A stretch of DNA of 64,000 bases from NCBI GenBank assembly GCA_009785325.1, contig WQWN01000005.1, positions 1 to 64,000 on the forward strand. The letters run 5' to 3'. Position 1 is the first letter of the stretch; each line of letters begins with the position of its first letter. The notes beneath the pieces were generated by a model. It worked only from the letters and a program-made list of their open reading frames with translations, had not been told where the DNA came from and did not search any database. Source of the stretch: Candidatus Saccharimonadota bacterium. GTDB taxonomy: Bacteria > Patescibacteriota > Saccharimonadia > Saccharimonadales > Saccharimonadaceae. Positions 1 to 8,648 of the stretch are shown in pieces. The translations under genes were made by a program, and so were the position numbers.

Positions 1-1
1 A

Positions 2-3000
2 CAGTCTGAAGCTTGTGATAATACCATGAACCCAAGTGTTGATACTAATGTATCTGTATGTCCAGCAGGATGGAGGCTACCAACCGCTGGTGCTGATGGC
101 GGAACTATGCAAAACAACAGTACTAACGAATTCTGGAATCTCAACCAAGCAGTGAACGGCGGGTTAACGACAACAGACGCAGGCTTACGTACACAGTGGC
201 TTGGTATGCATGGCGGAAACTGGTTTGATGGAAATTTCGTCAATACTGGCGATTGGGGTTTCTACTGGTCTTCTACTCAAAGCAATGCAGGTAGTGCGCG
301 CCATTTCAGCTTCAATACGATGAACGCCAGCTTCGCAAATGGTTCCAATAAGCAGATCGGACTAGCTGTCCGCTGCATAGCCGAACCAGTCTACATTCAA
401 GAGATAAACGAAAGTAACTGCCCTGTAGAACGCACAATGGCAGTAGACGCACGAGATAACCGCACATACTGGGTACAGAAGATGGGTGATGGCAGGTGCT
501 GGATGCAGACAAACCTAGCCTATGCTGGTGGTGGAGACAACAGATTTGGGGATGTGGTCAATCTCGTCAATGATGAGATTACTGGAAGCTGGTCCTCCGC
601 AAACTTCATGCGTCCACCAGGGGATAATCCTACCACCTTCCCACAAGCTCCCAGCACTTCAACTACCGGAATAGGACAATATGGCTATCTATACAATTGG
701 TGTGCAGCTATGGGCGGACAGTCTGCAGCTTGTATAAACTCTACAAATTCTACCGACCCTAACATATCCATTTGCCCTGCTGGGTGGAGGTTGCCGACGG
801 GTACTGTTGATTTCAATATGCTTAATAATGCCGTGAATAATGACCTCACCGATACAGACGTAGGACTACGTACACAGTGGCTCGGTATGTATAGTGGTGC
901 CTGGTGGAACGGTAATTTTGGCGGTGGTATCGGACAATGGGCTGGTTATTGGACTTCTTATCGGTCTACTGCTGGGACTGCTGACCTTTTCAGTTTCAGT
1001 GAGTGGGGTGTTAGTTTTCCTCCAAATCCTGCAGATAAGCGTGGAGGATACTCTGTACGTTGTATCGCCGAACCACCATCAGAGCGTATATATATCCAAG
1101 AGATTAATGACCTGAACTGCCCAGCAACACGCACGATGGTAGTAGATGCGCGAGACAACAGGACATACTGGGTACAACGCATGCCAGATGGACGCTGCTG
1201 GATGCAGACCAACCTAGCTTACGCAGGCGGCGGAGATAACAGATTTGGAGATGTGATGAATTTAAATAACGACAATCTCATGTGGGGTCCGACCATTGCT
1301 AGCTTCATGCGTCCACTGGACGCTAACCCTACTACTTATCCAGTGCAACCCAGTCAGGCTACGGATGGCGGTCTTAATCCCTCTGGTAGGCAATTCGGAT
1401 ACATGTACAACTGGTGTGCTGCTATGGGTGGACAGGTCGGTGCTTGTGCCACTGGTGGCGGCACAATAGGAGTGATTGATGACCAGATATCTATCTGCCC
1501 GGCAGGCTGGAGACTACCTAAGCATAATTGGCCAGATAGTTTGATAGAAGATGAGTTTACAGATCTTAATAATTCTATAAATAACGGTAATACCAATACT
1601 GATCTTGGTCTGCGCACATACTGGCTCGGTATGTATGCAGGAAACTGGATGTGGGATAACTTATGGGGTAGCGCACAATGGGGTAGCTTCTGGTCCTCTA
1701 CTGGCACATTTGATGGTTGGGGTTGGAGTATCAACACTATGGAGATGATTAGCGGGTTAGGTTGGGGGATCGATACTGTTGCCCTCCACTCTAACCATAC
1801 CGAAATGGATGGTATTTCTGTTCGCTGCGTAGCTAATCCAGTCCAACCTGAAGTTCCCTTTATCCAAGAGATCAATCAGCTCAACTGCCCAACAGAACGC
1901 ACCATGGTAGTTGACGCCCGGGATAACCGTACATATTGGGTTCAAAGAATGGATGACGGTAGGTGCTGGATGCAAACTAACCTCGCCTATGCCGGCGGCG
2001 GAGACAATAGGTTTGGTGATGTGGTTAATGGTCTGGTTGAAAATATCAATAACAGCTTCACAGAAGCCCGCCTCGGCAGACCAACTGGAGCGAACCCGAC
2101 CACTTACCCCACAGCCCCAAGCACAGCCACAGATGGTGGAGCCAATATATCCACCCGCCAATTCGGCTATCTATATAACTGGTGTGCTGCCATGGGAAAC
2201 CAACAAGGCACATCCGCCTGTATGAATACCGTCGCTCCACTACCAGACCCCAGCGTCTCGGTTTGCCCAGCTGGATGGAGATTACCTACAGGTATTCCTA
2301 CTACAGGCGAAGTTACTCTACTTAATAACGTTGCTAATAGTGGACTTACCAATACCGATATAGGTCTTCTAAATAATTGGCTCGGTATGCGTGGCGGCGG
2401 GTGGAGCAATGGAGCTTTTGTATCTACTGACATTTGGGGCTCCTACTGGACTTCTACTCAGAGCGGCGCCACGGGTGCTAGGCGATTAACGCACCACTCA
2501 AGTGGTGTCACCCCTGGCAATTGGGATGATAAGCAACTTGGTCGAGCTGTACGCTGCATAGCCGAGCCAGTGTATCTCCAAGAAGTCAACAGAGACAACT
2601 GTCCGACAGAACGCACCATGGTCGTCGACGCTCGAGACGACCGTACATATTGGATACAACGCATGCCAGACGGTGAATGTTGGATGCAGACCAACCTAGC
2701 TTATGCTGGTGGAGGGGATAACAGGTTTGGGGATGTGGTCTCTTTGACTAATAATCAATCTACAAACAGCTATACTTCAGCTAATTTCATGCGTCATCCA
2801 GATGCTAACCCAACTACCTTCCCACAAGCTCCAAGCACAGCCACAGACGGAGGAGTAGACCCTGCTACCCGTCAATACGGCTATCTCTACAACTGGTGTG
2901 CGGCTATGGGTAATCAGCAAGGTACAGGTGCTTGTCTAAACGGTACTATGCCAGCTCCAAATCAGGGTATCTCTATATGTCCAGCAGGCTGGAGGCTGCC

Positions 3001-3289
3001 AGTAAACCACCCAACTACAGGAAATGAATTTGCCTTGCTAAATAATGCAGTTAATGGCGGACTCACAAACACGGATGTAGGACTACGCACAAGTTGGCTC
3101 GGTGTGTATGCTAATGTCTGGTGGGGCGGTAGTTTCCTCAGTCCTAGCCCCTCTGGCCGTTATTGGTCTTCTACTCAGGCTAGCGGGACACAAGCGAACA
3201 TCTTCTCTTTCTCCCCGACTAGTGTAAGTGCAAGTGCTCCGTTTGATAAGCAGTTTGGTCATGCTGTGCGGTGCATAACTGCTAATTAA
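2..3289 (+). CDS. Tandem FISUMP-domain surface protein (5' truncated by window edge)
   Basis: The frame is open to the window edge: codons before the listed ATG at 26 continue the repeat pattern, so the start lies upstream. The protein is one partial and four complete repeats of about 240-250 residues. Each runs from IQEIN..NCP.ERTMVVDARD through YWVQRMPDGRCWMQTNLAYAG, YGYLYNWCAAMG and CPAGWRLPTG to AVRCIAEP. The last motifs match the FISUMP domain (Fibrobacter succinogenes major paralogous domain), known from secreted or surface proteins; its function is not established. Cysteines are regularly spaced, which fits an extracytoplasmic protein with disulfides. The final repeat ends in AVRCITAN with no membrane anchor or VPNTG motif. 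It is convergent with the next gene and shares its terminator. Repeat identity is high, so repeat number may vary by recombination. Confidence 0.85.
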   Translation, partial: QSEACDNTMNPSVDTNVSVCPAGWRLPTAGADGGTMQNNSTNEFWNLNQAVNGGLTTTDAGLRTQWLGMHGGNWFDGNFVNTGDWGFYWSSTQSNAGSARHFSFNTMNASFANGSNKQIGLAVRCIAEPVYIQEINESNCPVERTMAVDARDNRTYWVQKMGDGRCWMQTNLAYAGGGDNRFGDVVNLVNDEITGSWSSANFMRPPGDNPTTFPQAPSTSTTGIGQYGYLYNWCAAMGGQSAACINSTNSTDPNISICPAGWRLPTGTVDFNMLNNAVNNDLTDTDVGLRTQWLGMYSGAWWNGNFGGGIGQWAGYWTSYRSTAGTADLFSFSEWGVSFPPNPADKRGGYSVRCIAEPPSERIYIQEINDLNCPATRTMVVDARDNRTYWVQRMPDGRCWMQTNLAYAGGGDNRFGDVMNLNNDNLMWGPTIASFMRPLDANPTTYPVQPSQATDGGLNPSGRQFGYMYNWCAAMGGQVGACATGGGTIGVIDDQISICPAGWRLPKHNWPDSLIEDEFTDLNNSINNGNTNTDLGLRTYWLGMYAGNWMWDNLWGSAQWGSFWSSTGTFDGWGWSINTMEMISGLGWGIDTVALHSNHTEMDGISVRCVANPVQPEVPFIQEINQLNCPTERTMVVDARDNRTYWVQRMDDGRCWMQTNLAYAGGGDNRFGDVVNGLVENINNSFTEARLGRPTGANPTTYPTAPSTATDGGANISTRQFGYLYNWCAAMGNQQGTSACMNTVAPLPDPSVSVCPAGWRLPTGIPTTGEVTLLNNVANSGLTNTDIGLLNNWLGMRGGGWSNGAFVSTDIWGSYWTSTQSGATGARRLTHHSSGVTPGNWDDKQLGRAVRCIAEPVYLQEVNRDNCPTERTMVVDARDDRTYWIQRMPDGECWMQTNLAYAGGGDNRFGDVVSLTNNQSTNSYTSANFMRHPDANPTTFPQAPSTATDGGVDPATRQYGYLYNWCAAMGNQQGTGACLNGTMPAPNQGISICPAGWRLPVNHPTTGNEFALLNNAVNGGLTNTDVGLRTSWLGVYANVWWGGSFLSPSPSGRYWSSTQASGTQANIFSFSPTSVSASAPFDKQFGHAVRCITAN

Positions 3290-3309
3290 CCCCCCTAACA
3301 AACAAGATT

Positions 3310-3343
3310 AAAGGCCGCTAAATATTAGCGACCTTTGTCTTTT
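3310..3343. terminator. Bidirectional terminator between convergent genes
   Basis: AAAGGCCGCTAA, an ATA loop, then TTAGCGACCTTT forms a 12-bp stem with one mismatch, followed by GTCTTTT. It lies between the convergent ends of the FISUMP and radical SAM genes, and the stop codon of the latter is inside the stem. Confidence 0.75.
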
Positions 3344-4265
3344 CATAGATATCGAGACAATCACAGCGAGTATTTGCTCGAAACCCACACAGCAATTCAT
3401 AACGTTCGTCTGCAGTTCTCAGTACCCTAAAGTCTCCCCAGAGATCTTGAAACTTTGACCCACACTCATTACAGGATATAGGCTTGATATCACTACCTTT
3501 ATCGCCCGTATATGACAGATACACTCTGTCCAAATAGTACTTAGGCGATGAAAGTAATACATCTAACAATAACCACTGAGATACCTGTTGATACGTACCT
3601 AGCTCATACCACTCCAAAAGCTTAGTGCCTTTCTTGAGGTTTATCGGAAACAATACGACTGTATTTGCACCATAATCAAACGACCTCTCAATTGAACTTA
3701 CAGCATCACACACCTGTTCACGTACACTCATATTAGGCATACCGACCAATACATTAATACAAATCCCGAAACCGCGTTCGTTCAACTTACGCATCAGCGT
3801 AATAATCTCTGCGTTTACGATCGTAGTCTTACCTATACTTTCACGAACTCTCTCACTCCATGATTCCACGCCAAACTCAAATTTCACAAACTTACCAGGT
3901 AAACGAGCACGTATTTGTTCAGCGAGATCGATACTTACTAACGTATAATGTGTTTCAAAAATCACTACATGAAAATCCGTAGCGGCAACTTTCTCAATCA
4001 ACACCTCTCGATTAGCAAGCGGAAATTCAGCCTCATCAAGGATTGAGCCAAATACATCAAGTACCAACACATGACGTTCACCAACATAACTATCAACACT
4101 CTTGTCAAAATACTCCCTGACTTCTTCGGGCGTAAGATTACGTTCAGCATGACCATAAGAACACATATAACAACCTCTACCTTCAAGCTGGAAACGACAA
4201 CCGATACTTTGAAACACTATCTGTAAATGATCGTGAGTAACAAACGAACGACTAATATCTTGCAT
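3318..4265 (-). CDS. Radical SAM protein, RaSEA/TIGR01210-like
   Basis: 315 aa. Near residue 22 it has GCRFQLEGRGCYMCSYG, that is C-x8-C-x2-C. This spacing matches the group that includes the archaeosine-pathway radical SAM protein RaSEA and TIGR01210 proteins, rather than the classic CxxxCxxC. Further on, FGVESWSERVRESIGK resembles the Elp3/MiaB-type radical SAM core, and NECGSKFQDLWG near the C terminus could hold a metal or a second cluster. A 4Fe-4S cluster that cleaves S-adenosylmethionine is expected from the family; the substrate is unknown, with tRNA modification the obvious guess. The start at 4265 is supported by GAGAGGAG upstream. It is a single gene convergent with the FISUMP gene. 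Confidence 0.7.
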   Translation of the reverse strand: MQDISRSFVTHDHLQIVFQSIGCRFQLEGRGCYMCSYGHAERNLTPEEVREYFDKSVDSYVGERHVLVLDVFGSILDEAEFPLANREVLIEKVAATDFHVVIFETHYTLVSIDLAEQIRARLPGKFVKFEFGVESWSERVRESIGKTTIVNAEIITLMRKLNERGFGICINVLVGMPNMSVREQVCDAVSSIERSFDYGANTVVLFPINLKKGTKLLEWYELGTYQQVSQWLLLDVLLSSPKYYLDRVYLSYTGDKGSDIKPISCNECGSKFQDLWGDFRVLRTADERYELLCGFRANTRCDCLDIYEKTKVANI

Positions 4266-4332
4266 AACAAAGTACTCCTCTCTATAAATCTCAAGATGAA
4301 GCTAACAACATTATAAACAATCTTTTCCAAAT

Positions 4333-4353
4333 AAAAAACAGCCCCAAAGAGCT
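4333..4353 (-). terminator. Terminator after tRNA-Pro
   Basis: On the minus strand AGCTC-TTTG-GGGCT pairs (one G-U), followed by GTTTTTT, just downstream of the tRNA 3' end. Confidence 0.6.
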
Positions 4354-4365
4354 CTTTTTTACATG

Positions 4366-4442
4366 TGGTCGGGGTGAAAGGACTCGAACCTTCGACCTCA
4401 CGGTCCCAAACCGCGCGCGCTAGCCAACTGCGCCACACCCCG
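4366..4442 (-). tRNA. tRNA-Pro(TGG)
   Basis: A 77-nt cloverleaf on the minus strand with acceptor CGGGGTG/CACCCCG and D-arm GCGC..GCGC. The anticodon stem is CGCGG/CCGTG with loop TTTGGGA (anticodon TGG), and the T-arm carries GGTTCGAGTCC. The discriminator is A and the 3' CCA is encoded. The track ORF 4365..5462 reads through this gene, so its first codons are not real. Confidence 0.95.
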
Positions 4443-4511
4443 ATCGCTTGGAATTATACCACGTTCTGTCAAAGATTAAAATCACAATTTCGTGCTATAC
4501 TTATGCTAATC

Positions 4512-5462
4512 ATGCGAACCATCCGAGCTCAAAAACTCACAAAAACCTTCGGAAAAGTAAAAGCACTGACAGACGTGAGTTTTGAAGTAAAAACAGGATC
4601 AATCACAGGCTTTCTCGGCCCAAACGGCGCTGGCAAGTCCACTACCATGAGTATCTTACTCGGTTTTATAAACGCCACTAGCGGTGAGGCGCACATTTTC
4701 GGCCGCCCAGTCTCTATCAACTCCACATCCATTCGCCGCCGCATCGGCTTTCTCGCAAATAACATGGCTCTGGACAACACACTCACAGCCGCCCAGGAAA
4801 TCAAATATTTCGGGAAACTCGCCGACAACTACGACGAAACTTACGTAAAAGAACTCGCCGAGCGCCTCAGCCTAGATCTCACTCGCAAAATCGGCAGTCT
4901 CAGCACTGGTAATCGCCAAAAAGTCGCCCTCATCACCACACTCATGCACCGCCCCAAACTCCTCATACTCGACGAGCCCACCACAGGACTAGATCCTATC
5001 GTCCGCGCAGAATTCCACAAAATAATCCTGGAGATGCAAGACGCAGGCACGACAGTCTTCATTTCATCACATATACTGAGTGAAATAGAAGAACTCTGCG
5101 ACGAGTTCATCTTCATCAAAAATGGTCGAATCATCGCCACGAAAACCCGCGACGAACTCACAAACCAATCCCAGAAAAAAATCACAATAGAAGCAAAATA
5201 TATAGACAAATTCGCCACGGAGTGCCAACGCACTTTCGAAGATGATATACAGCTCATCAACAAAGACGGAGGCGTAGTCACTTTCACCCTCACAGGAGAT
5301 GTCCAACCACTTTTCAAAATCCTCACAAAATACAAAGTCACCAACATCTCCATCGAATCAGCAAGTCTAGAGGAATCATTTATGGAGTATTATCGAGACG
5401 TCGGCATACCACAAACACCAGCAACTCAAACCAAAAAGAGGAAAAAGAAAGATGCTAAATAA
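4512..5462 (+). CDS. ABC transporter ATP-binding protein
   Basis: 316 aa when started at ATG 4512. The longer track ORF would translate tRNA-Pro. TGCTATACT ends at 4501, so transcription would begin about at this ATG, giving a leaderless message. The protein has Walker A GPNGAGKST, the signature LSTGNRQK, Walker B LLILDEPTTGLDP and an H-loop after SSHI. A C-terminal extension ends in a lysine-rich tail. The family is CcmA/DrrA-type ATPases of ABC-2 exporters, which power export of drugs, lipids or peptides at the membrane. The 3' end overlaps the permease gene by 11 bp, so the two are very likely cotranslated as one transporter. The substrate cannot be told. Confidence 0.93.
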   Translation: MRTIRAQKLTKTFGKVKALTDVSFEVKTGSITGFLGPNGAGKSTTMSILLGFINATSGEAHIFGRPVSINSTSIRRRIGFLANNMALDNTLTAAQEIKYFGKLADNYDETYVKELAERLSLDLTRKIGSLSTGNRQKVALITTLMHRPKLLILDEPTTGLDPIVRAEFHKIILEMQDAGTTVFISSHILSEIEELCDEFIFIKNGRIIATKTRDELTNQSQKKITIEAKYIDKFATECQRTFEDDIQLINKDGGVVTFTLTGDVQPLFKILTKYKVTNISIESASLEESFMEYYRDVGIPQTPATQTKKRKKKDAK

Positions 5463-6240
5463 CGCCCTCTGCAAAATCCTATTCGAAAAACGCTGGATGA
5501 TTTTCTGGTGGTTCATAGCAGCGGCCAGTGTAACATTCATGATGATGCAACTATTTCCGACAATGAGCGACCTATTTGACGTCACGATAACAGAAGAAAT
5601 GCCCGCGGCGATGCAGGCGATGTTCGGCGACATGGACACATTGACGACAATAGAGGGATACGTAGGAGTCCAAATATTCGGAGACTTAGCAATTATCGTC
5701 GTTATTTTCGCAGTAGTTTTCGGCGGAGCTATCATCGCTGGCGAAGAAAAATCAGGTGTACTTCTCACCCAGCTCGCTCGTCCCATCAAGCGCCACTCTA
5801 TATTCTTCCAGAAATTCATCGCCCTGACCTTAGCTATATTAGTTATAGTTATAGGCTTCACAGTCGGCACATTTCTAGGTGCGATCACGATCGGAGACTC
5901 AGTCAGTCTAAGTAAATTTTGGCAACCCGCACTAGCATTATTTTTACTAGCGACCGGATTCGGCGCAATCACCATGATGTTCGGCGGTCTCGGCATAAAA
6001 GGTGGCGGTCTAATCACAGGATTCTACGCAGTCGTCGGCTATCTACTTGCGTCTATGAGAGACTTGAGTGACACGGTCAGCACTCTCGCTCACGGTACAC
6101 CCTTTGGTTTCTACAGCTCTCAGACCTTCATGACAGACGGTCTAGATCCTTCTTCGACACTCTGGCTTATCGGATTCATCATCCTACCCATATTAGTAGG
6201 CCTAATTATATTCACCAAACGCGACCTCCGCACCACCTAG
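5452..6240 (+). CDS. ABC-2 type permease
   Basis: 262 aa with about six hydrophobic spans. The first is just after a short basic N terminus (LFEKRWMIFWWF), and the arrangement is typical of ABC-2 exporter permeases. A soluble stretch of about 60 residues (SDLFDVTITEEMPAAMQ..) lies between spans 1 and 2. The start codon overlaps the end of the ATPase gene, and together they form a two-gene exporter operon. It is convergent with rimK, only 14 bp away, and I see no strong hairpin between them. The exported substrate is unknown. Confidence 0.85.
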   Translation: MLNNALCKILFEKRWMIFWWFIAAASVTFMMMQLFPTMSDLFDVTITEEMPAAMQAMFGDMDTLTTIEGYVGVQIFGDLAIIVVIFAVVFGGAIIAGEEKSGVLLTQLARPIKRHSIFFQKFIALTLAILVIVIGFTVGTFLGAITIGDSVSLSKFWQPALALFLLATGFGAITMMFGGLGIKGGGLITGFYAVVGYLLASMRDLSDTVSTLAHGTPFGFYSSQTFMTDGLDPSSTLWLIGFIILPILVGLIIFTKRDLRTT

Positions 6241-6254
6241 CCCTACGCTAAACT

Positions 6255-7166
6255 CTACGCCCCGACCCTATCCCTTCGAATTGACCTCTTTGCATTTCGC
6301 TCCACATACTCAATCATCTTCTCTGCCACATTTCTCCCTGTTACTTTCTCAATCCCAAACCCAGGGCTTGCATTTACTTCCAGTACTAACGGCCCTCTCT
6401 TCGATCTCATCATATCCACACCAGCCACATGCAGCCCCATCGCCCTAGCCGCCTTAACCGCCATTTTTTTCTCATCACTAGTCAACTTCACCATCGTCCC
6501 TTCGCCGCCCTTATGCAGATTAGACCTAAACTCATCATCCAAGCTCTGTCGCTTCATACTCGCCACCACCTGACTCCCCACCACAAAAGCACGAATATCC
6601 ACACCCGCCGACTCTTCGATAAATTCCTGCACTAGCACGTTCGTCCCATCTTCATTTGTCAGGTAAAGCGCCTGCAGCGCCGACTTCGCCATCTTGATTG
6701 TCTCCGCTAACACCACACCGTTCCCGTGCGTCCCTCTTGCTAACTTAATTATCACCGGCACTCCACCCACTTCTTCGATCAAAGTATCAATATCTGTCGT
6801 ATTTCGGCTAAAAACCGTCTTCGGGATCGCCACCCCCGCCCTCGCGAGAATCTGCGCACTTCTCAGCTTATCTCTCGCCCTCACGATCGCAATCGAACTC
6901 GACAACGAATATATCCCCTGCGCCTCCAGTTGTCGCACGATAGCCGTTCCGTAATTCGTCATATGTGCCGCAATCCTCGGGATCACCGCATCATATCCTT
7001 CTATCATCTTCCCCCGATACACTACTCCTGGATCCTCTCGATCAATCGTCACAAGACAATTTTTATACTTTATCACCTTCACTGTATGCCCGCGCGCCTC
7101 CGCCTCTTCTACTAGTCTCTTCGTCGAATAATTTCCGTTTCCATTAGATAAAATTGCAATTTTCAT
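6255..7166 (-). CDS. rimK: RimK-family ATP-grasp ligase
   Basis: 303 aa, the usual RimK length. An N-terminal pre-ATP-grasp domain (MKIAILSNG..YSTKRLVEEA) is followed by the ATP-grasp fold with PVIIKLARGTHGNGV, VQEFIEES and the metal-binding LEVNASPGFGIEK near residue 265. RimK enzymes ligate glutamate or related amino acids to protein C termini (ribosomal S6 in Escherichia coli) using ATP; the target here is unknown. Its ATG overlaps the stop of the RimB-like gene as ATGA, so translation is coupled. It is the last gene of the 10.07-6.25 kb minus-strand operon with a peptidase and a second ATP-grasp gene. Confidence 0.9.
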   Translation of the reverse strand: MKIAILSNGNGNYSTKRLVEEAEARGHTVKVIKYKNCLVTIDREDPGVVYRGKMIEGYDAVIPRIAAHMTNYGTAIVRQLEAQGIYSLSSSIAIVRARDKLRSAQILARAGVAIPKTVFSRNTTDIDTLIEEVGGVPVIIKLARGTHGNGVVLAETIKMAKSALQALYLTNEDGTNVLVQEFIEESAGVDIRAFVVGSQVVASMKRQSLDDEFRSNLHKGGEGTMVKLTSDEKKMAVKAARAMGLHVAGVDMMRSKRGPLVLEVNASPGFGIEKVTGRNVAEKMIEYVERNAKRSIRRDRVGA

Positions 7167-7729
7167 GATTTTTCCTCATTAGACTTCTTATTCATACCAT
7201 ACTTCTGATCAAATGCATACGGATTTTTCGCAAACTCTTTCGCCAACCCCGGTGTTCGCGGATTTCTCGGATACTCCACCACATTCTGTGTCACATCCAC
7301 TATAAATCGCCTCGCCAGCGTCCTCTTGCCTATCAAAATCGGAAAATTATTCTTCGACCGATCCGCCAAACTGAATAAAACCCGTATCTTCCGCCCACCA
7401 ATCTTCACTAGTAGCCGCGTCCTATACCGCACCTGCTCCTCCCCCATCGCACTCCGCACCACCGCCACCTCAAAATCCGTCCTCTTGAAAATCTTCCCAC
7501 TATAAAACTCCGACCCCTCTCCAAACAGCGCAAATCTCAACACTCCATCCCTTCCTACTCGCACTTTACTCGCCCAAATAGCACTAGAGTCCGCACCAGT
7601 ATCAATCTTCGCAGGCACATCAATAGCTCGCCGCCCGATCGACACATACTCACTCGCCCCCACCATAGTTTTCTCGATATCTTTCATGTTGCCTAATTTC
7701 CAGAGTAAAATGTCTTTCAATAGTAACAT
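7163..7729 (-). CDS. RimB-like retropepsin-fold protease (ATP-dependent zinc protease family)
   Basis: 188 aa. It has the family core KIDTGADSSAIWAS, an aspartic retropepsin-like DTGA motif, followed by FSLADRSKNNFPILIGKRTL. This matches the 'putative ATP-dependent zinc protease' family now compared with RimB, which in pseudomonads works with RimK on S6 tails. The first 15-20 residues are doubtful: an AGGGG stretch supports the ATG at 7729, but a second ATG at MKDIEKT is possible. It overlaps rimK by 4 nt (ATGA), giving a ligase-protease pair. Regulation appears to come from the operon promoter upstream of the DUF1704 gene. Confidence 0.8.
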   Translation of the reverse strand: MLLLKDILLWKLGNMKDIEKTMVGASEYVSIGRRAIDVPAKIDTGADSSAIWASKVRVGRDGVLRFALFGEGSEFYSGKIFKRTDFEVAVVRSAMGEEQVRYRTRLLVKIGGRKIRVLFSLADRSKNNFPILIGKRTLARRFIVDVTQNVVEYPRNPRTPGLAKEFAKNPYAFDQKYGMNKKSNEEKS

Positions 7730-7771
7730 ATCACCCCTAACAAGTCAACTTAAACCCACACTCGCCAGACC

Positions 7772-8647
7772 TCAAGAATCAACAAAATCCTGGTTTGCTT
7801 TGCTGACTAGGTAATCCACCACTATCTCGGCTATATCCACGCCCGTACACATCCGATTTTTCGAAAAGTTGCAAGGGAAGTTCATCTCCGCTACATACGG
7901 CCGTCCACTTTCATCTATCAACACGTCCACCCCGCCAAACTCCACCACGTCAGCTCGTAGCGCCGCCCTAGCCACCTCAAACACCTTCTCGTCATATTCA
8001 AACGGTCTCACTCGCGGCTCTTTCACTGCGTTAGTGCGAAAACCTCCCTCCACAGGTAAGTACTCTATTACATCCAACACCTTATCCCTCAACACTGTAC
8101 ATTTCACATGTCTCGCATTTTTAATAAACTTCCTCAACACAAGCACTTCACCACTACCCATCTCGCTTGCCACCGCCCTCACTTCATCTATTGAGCTAGC
8201 AAGCGCTACACCCCTACCATGATTCTCGTCTGGATTCTTCACCACTACCGGAAACCCTCCCAGCTCCTCTATATTCTTCTCCAGCACCTCGTCGACACTA
8301 CTTACACCGAACCGCGTCGGAATCACAGACGCCCCTTCTCGAATCATCTTCACCTCCATATCCCACACCGCACGCCGCAAAAACTCACCTCCCTGCCGCC
8401 TATACAAACTATTCACTCCATCTCACAACAGTAGTCTCTCCGCAAAACCCGAACTCTTATCATCGTGCTGACAATACACTATATCCCCCACCCCCAACTT
8501 CATATCAATCAAAGAAGACAACCCTACCTTCTCCGACTCTATCACCACCCACTCCACACCCCTCTTCTCGCACGCCTCCTTCATCCGCGAATACATCTCA
8601 AACTTCGCCACCACTTCTTCATCCCGCACCACGCAAAAAAACCTCAT
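7772..8647 (-). pseudogene. RimK-like ATP-grasp ligase interrupted by an in-frame TGA
   Basis: Two track ORFs (the end of 8423..8737 and 7772..8416) lie in the same frame, separated only by TGA at 8423-8425. Together they give a RimK-sized product of about 291 residues. Residues 1-74 (MRFFCVVRDEEVV..ERLLL) look like the N-terminal domain. After the stop the frame continues with VNSLYRRQGGEF, the ATP-grasp core PVVVKNPDENHGRGVA and the metal site VAEMNFPCNFSKN. The start at 8647 has GGGGTGAG before it and is 1 nt from the preceding stop. Either this is a recent nonsense mutation, or two polypeptides are made (GTG restart at 8416), or the UGA is read through. I cannot tell which; a base error is also possible. 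Confidence 0.7.
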
Positions 8648-8648
8648 C

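Noticed and set aside
1354-2433. Minus-strand ORFs of 60-173 aa opposite the FISUMP gene, and similar ORFs opposite other genes
   Set aside because: They are shadows of strongly biased coding sequence, with no start signals or recognisable motifs.
1-3289. CRISPR-like repetition
   Set aside because: The repeats are about 730 bp long and coding (FISUMP domains); no short direct repeats with spacers were seen anywhere.
4365-4511. N-terminal extension of the ABC ATPase ORF
   Set aside because: It translates through tRNA-Pro and lies upstream of the -10 box; the start was set at 4512.
8423-8425. Alternative genetic code or selenocysteine at TGA
   Set aside because: TGA ends many genes here normally (e.g. 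the RimB-like gene at 7163) and core proteins have no internal TGA. No selenocysteine-insertion hairpin was recognised.
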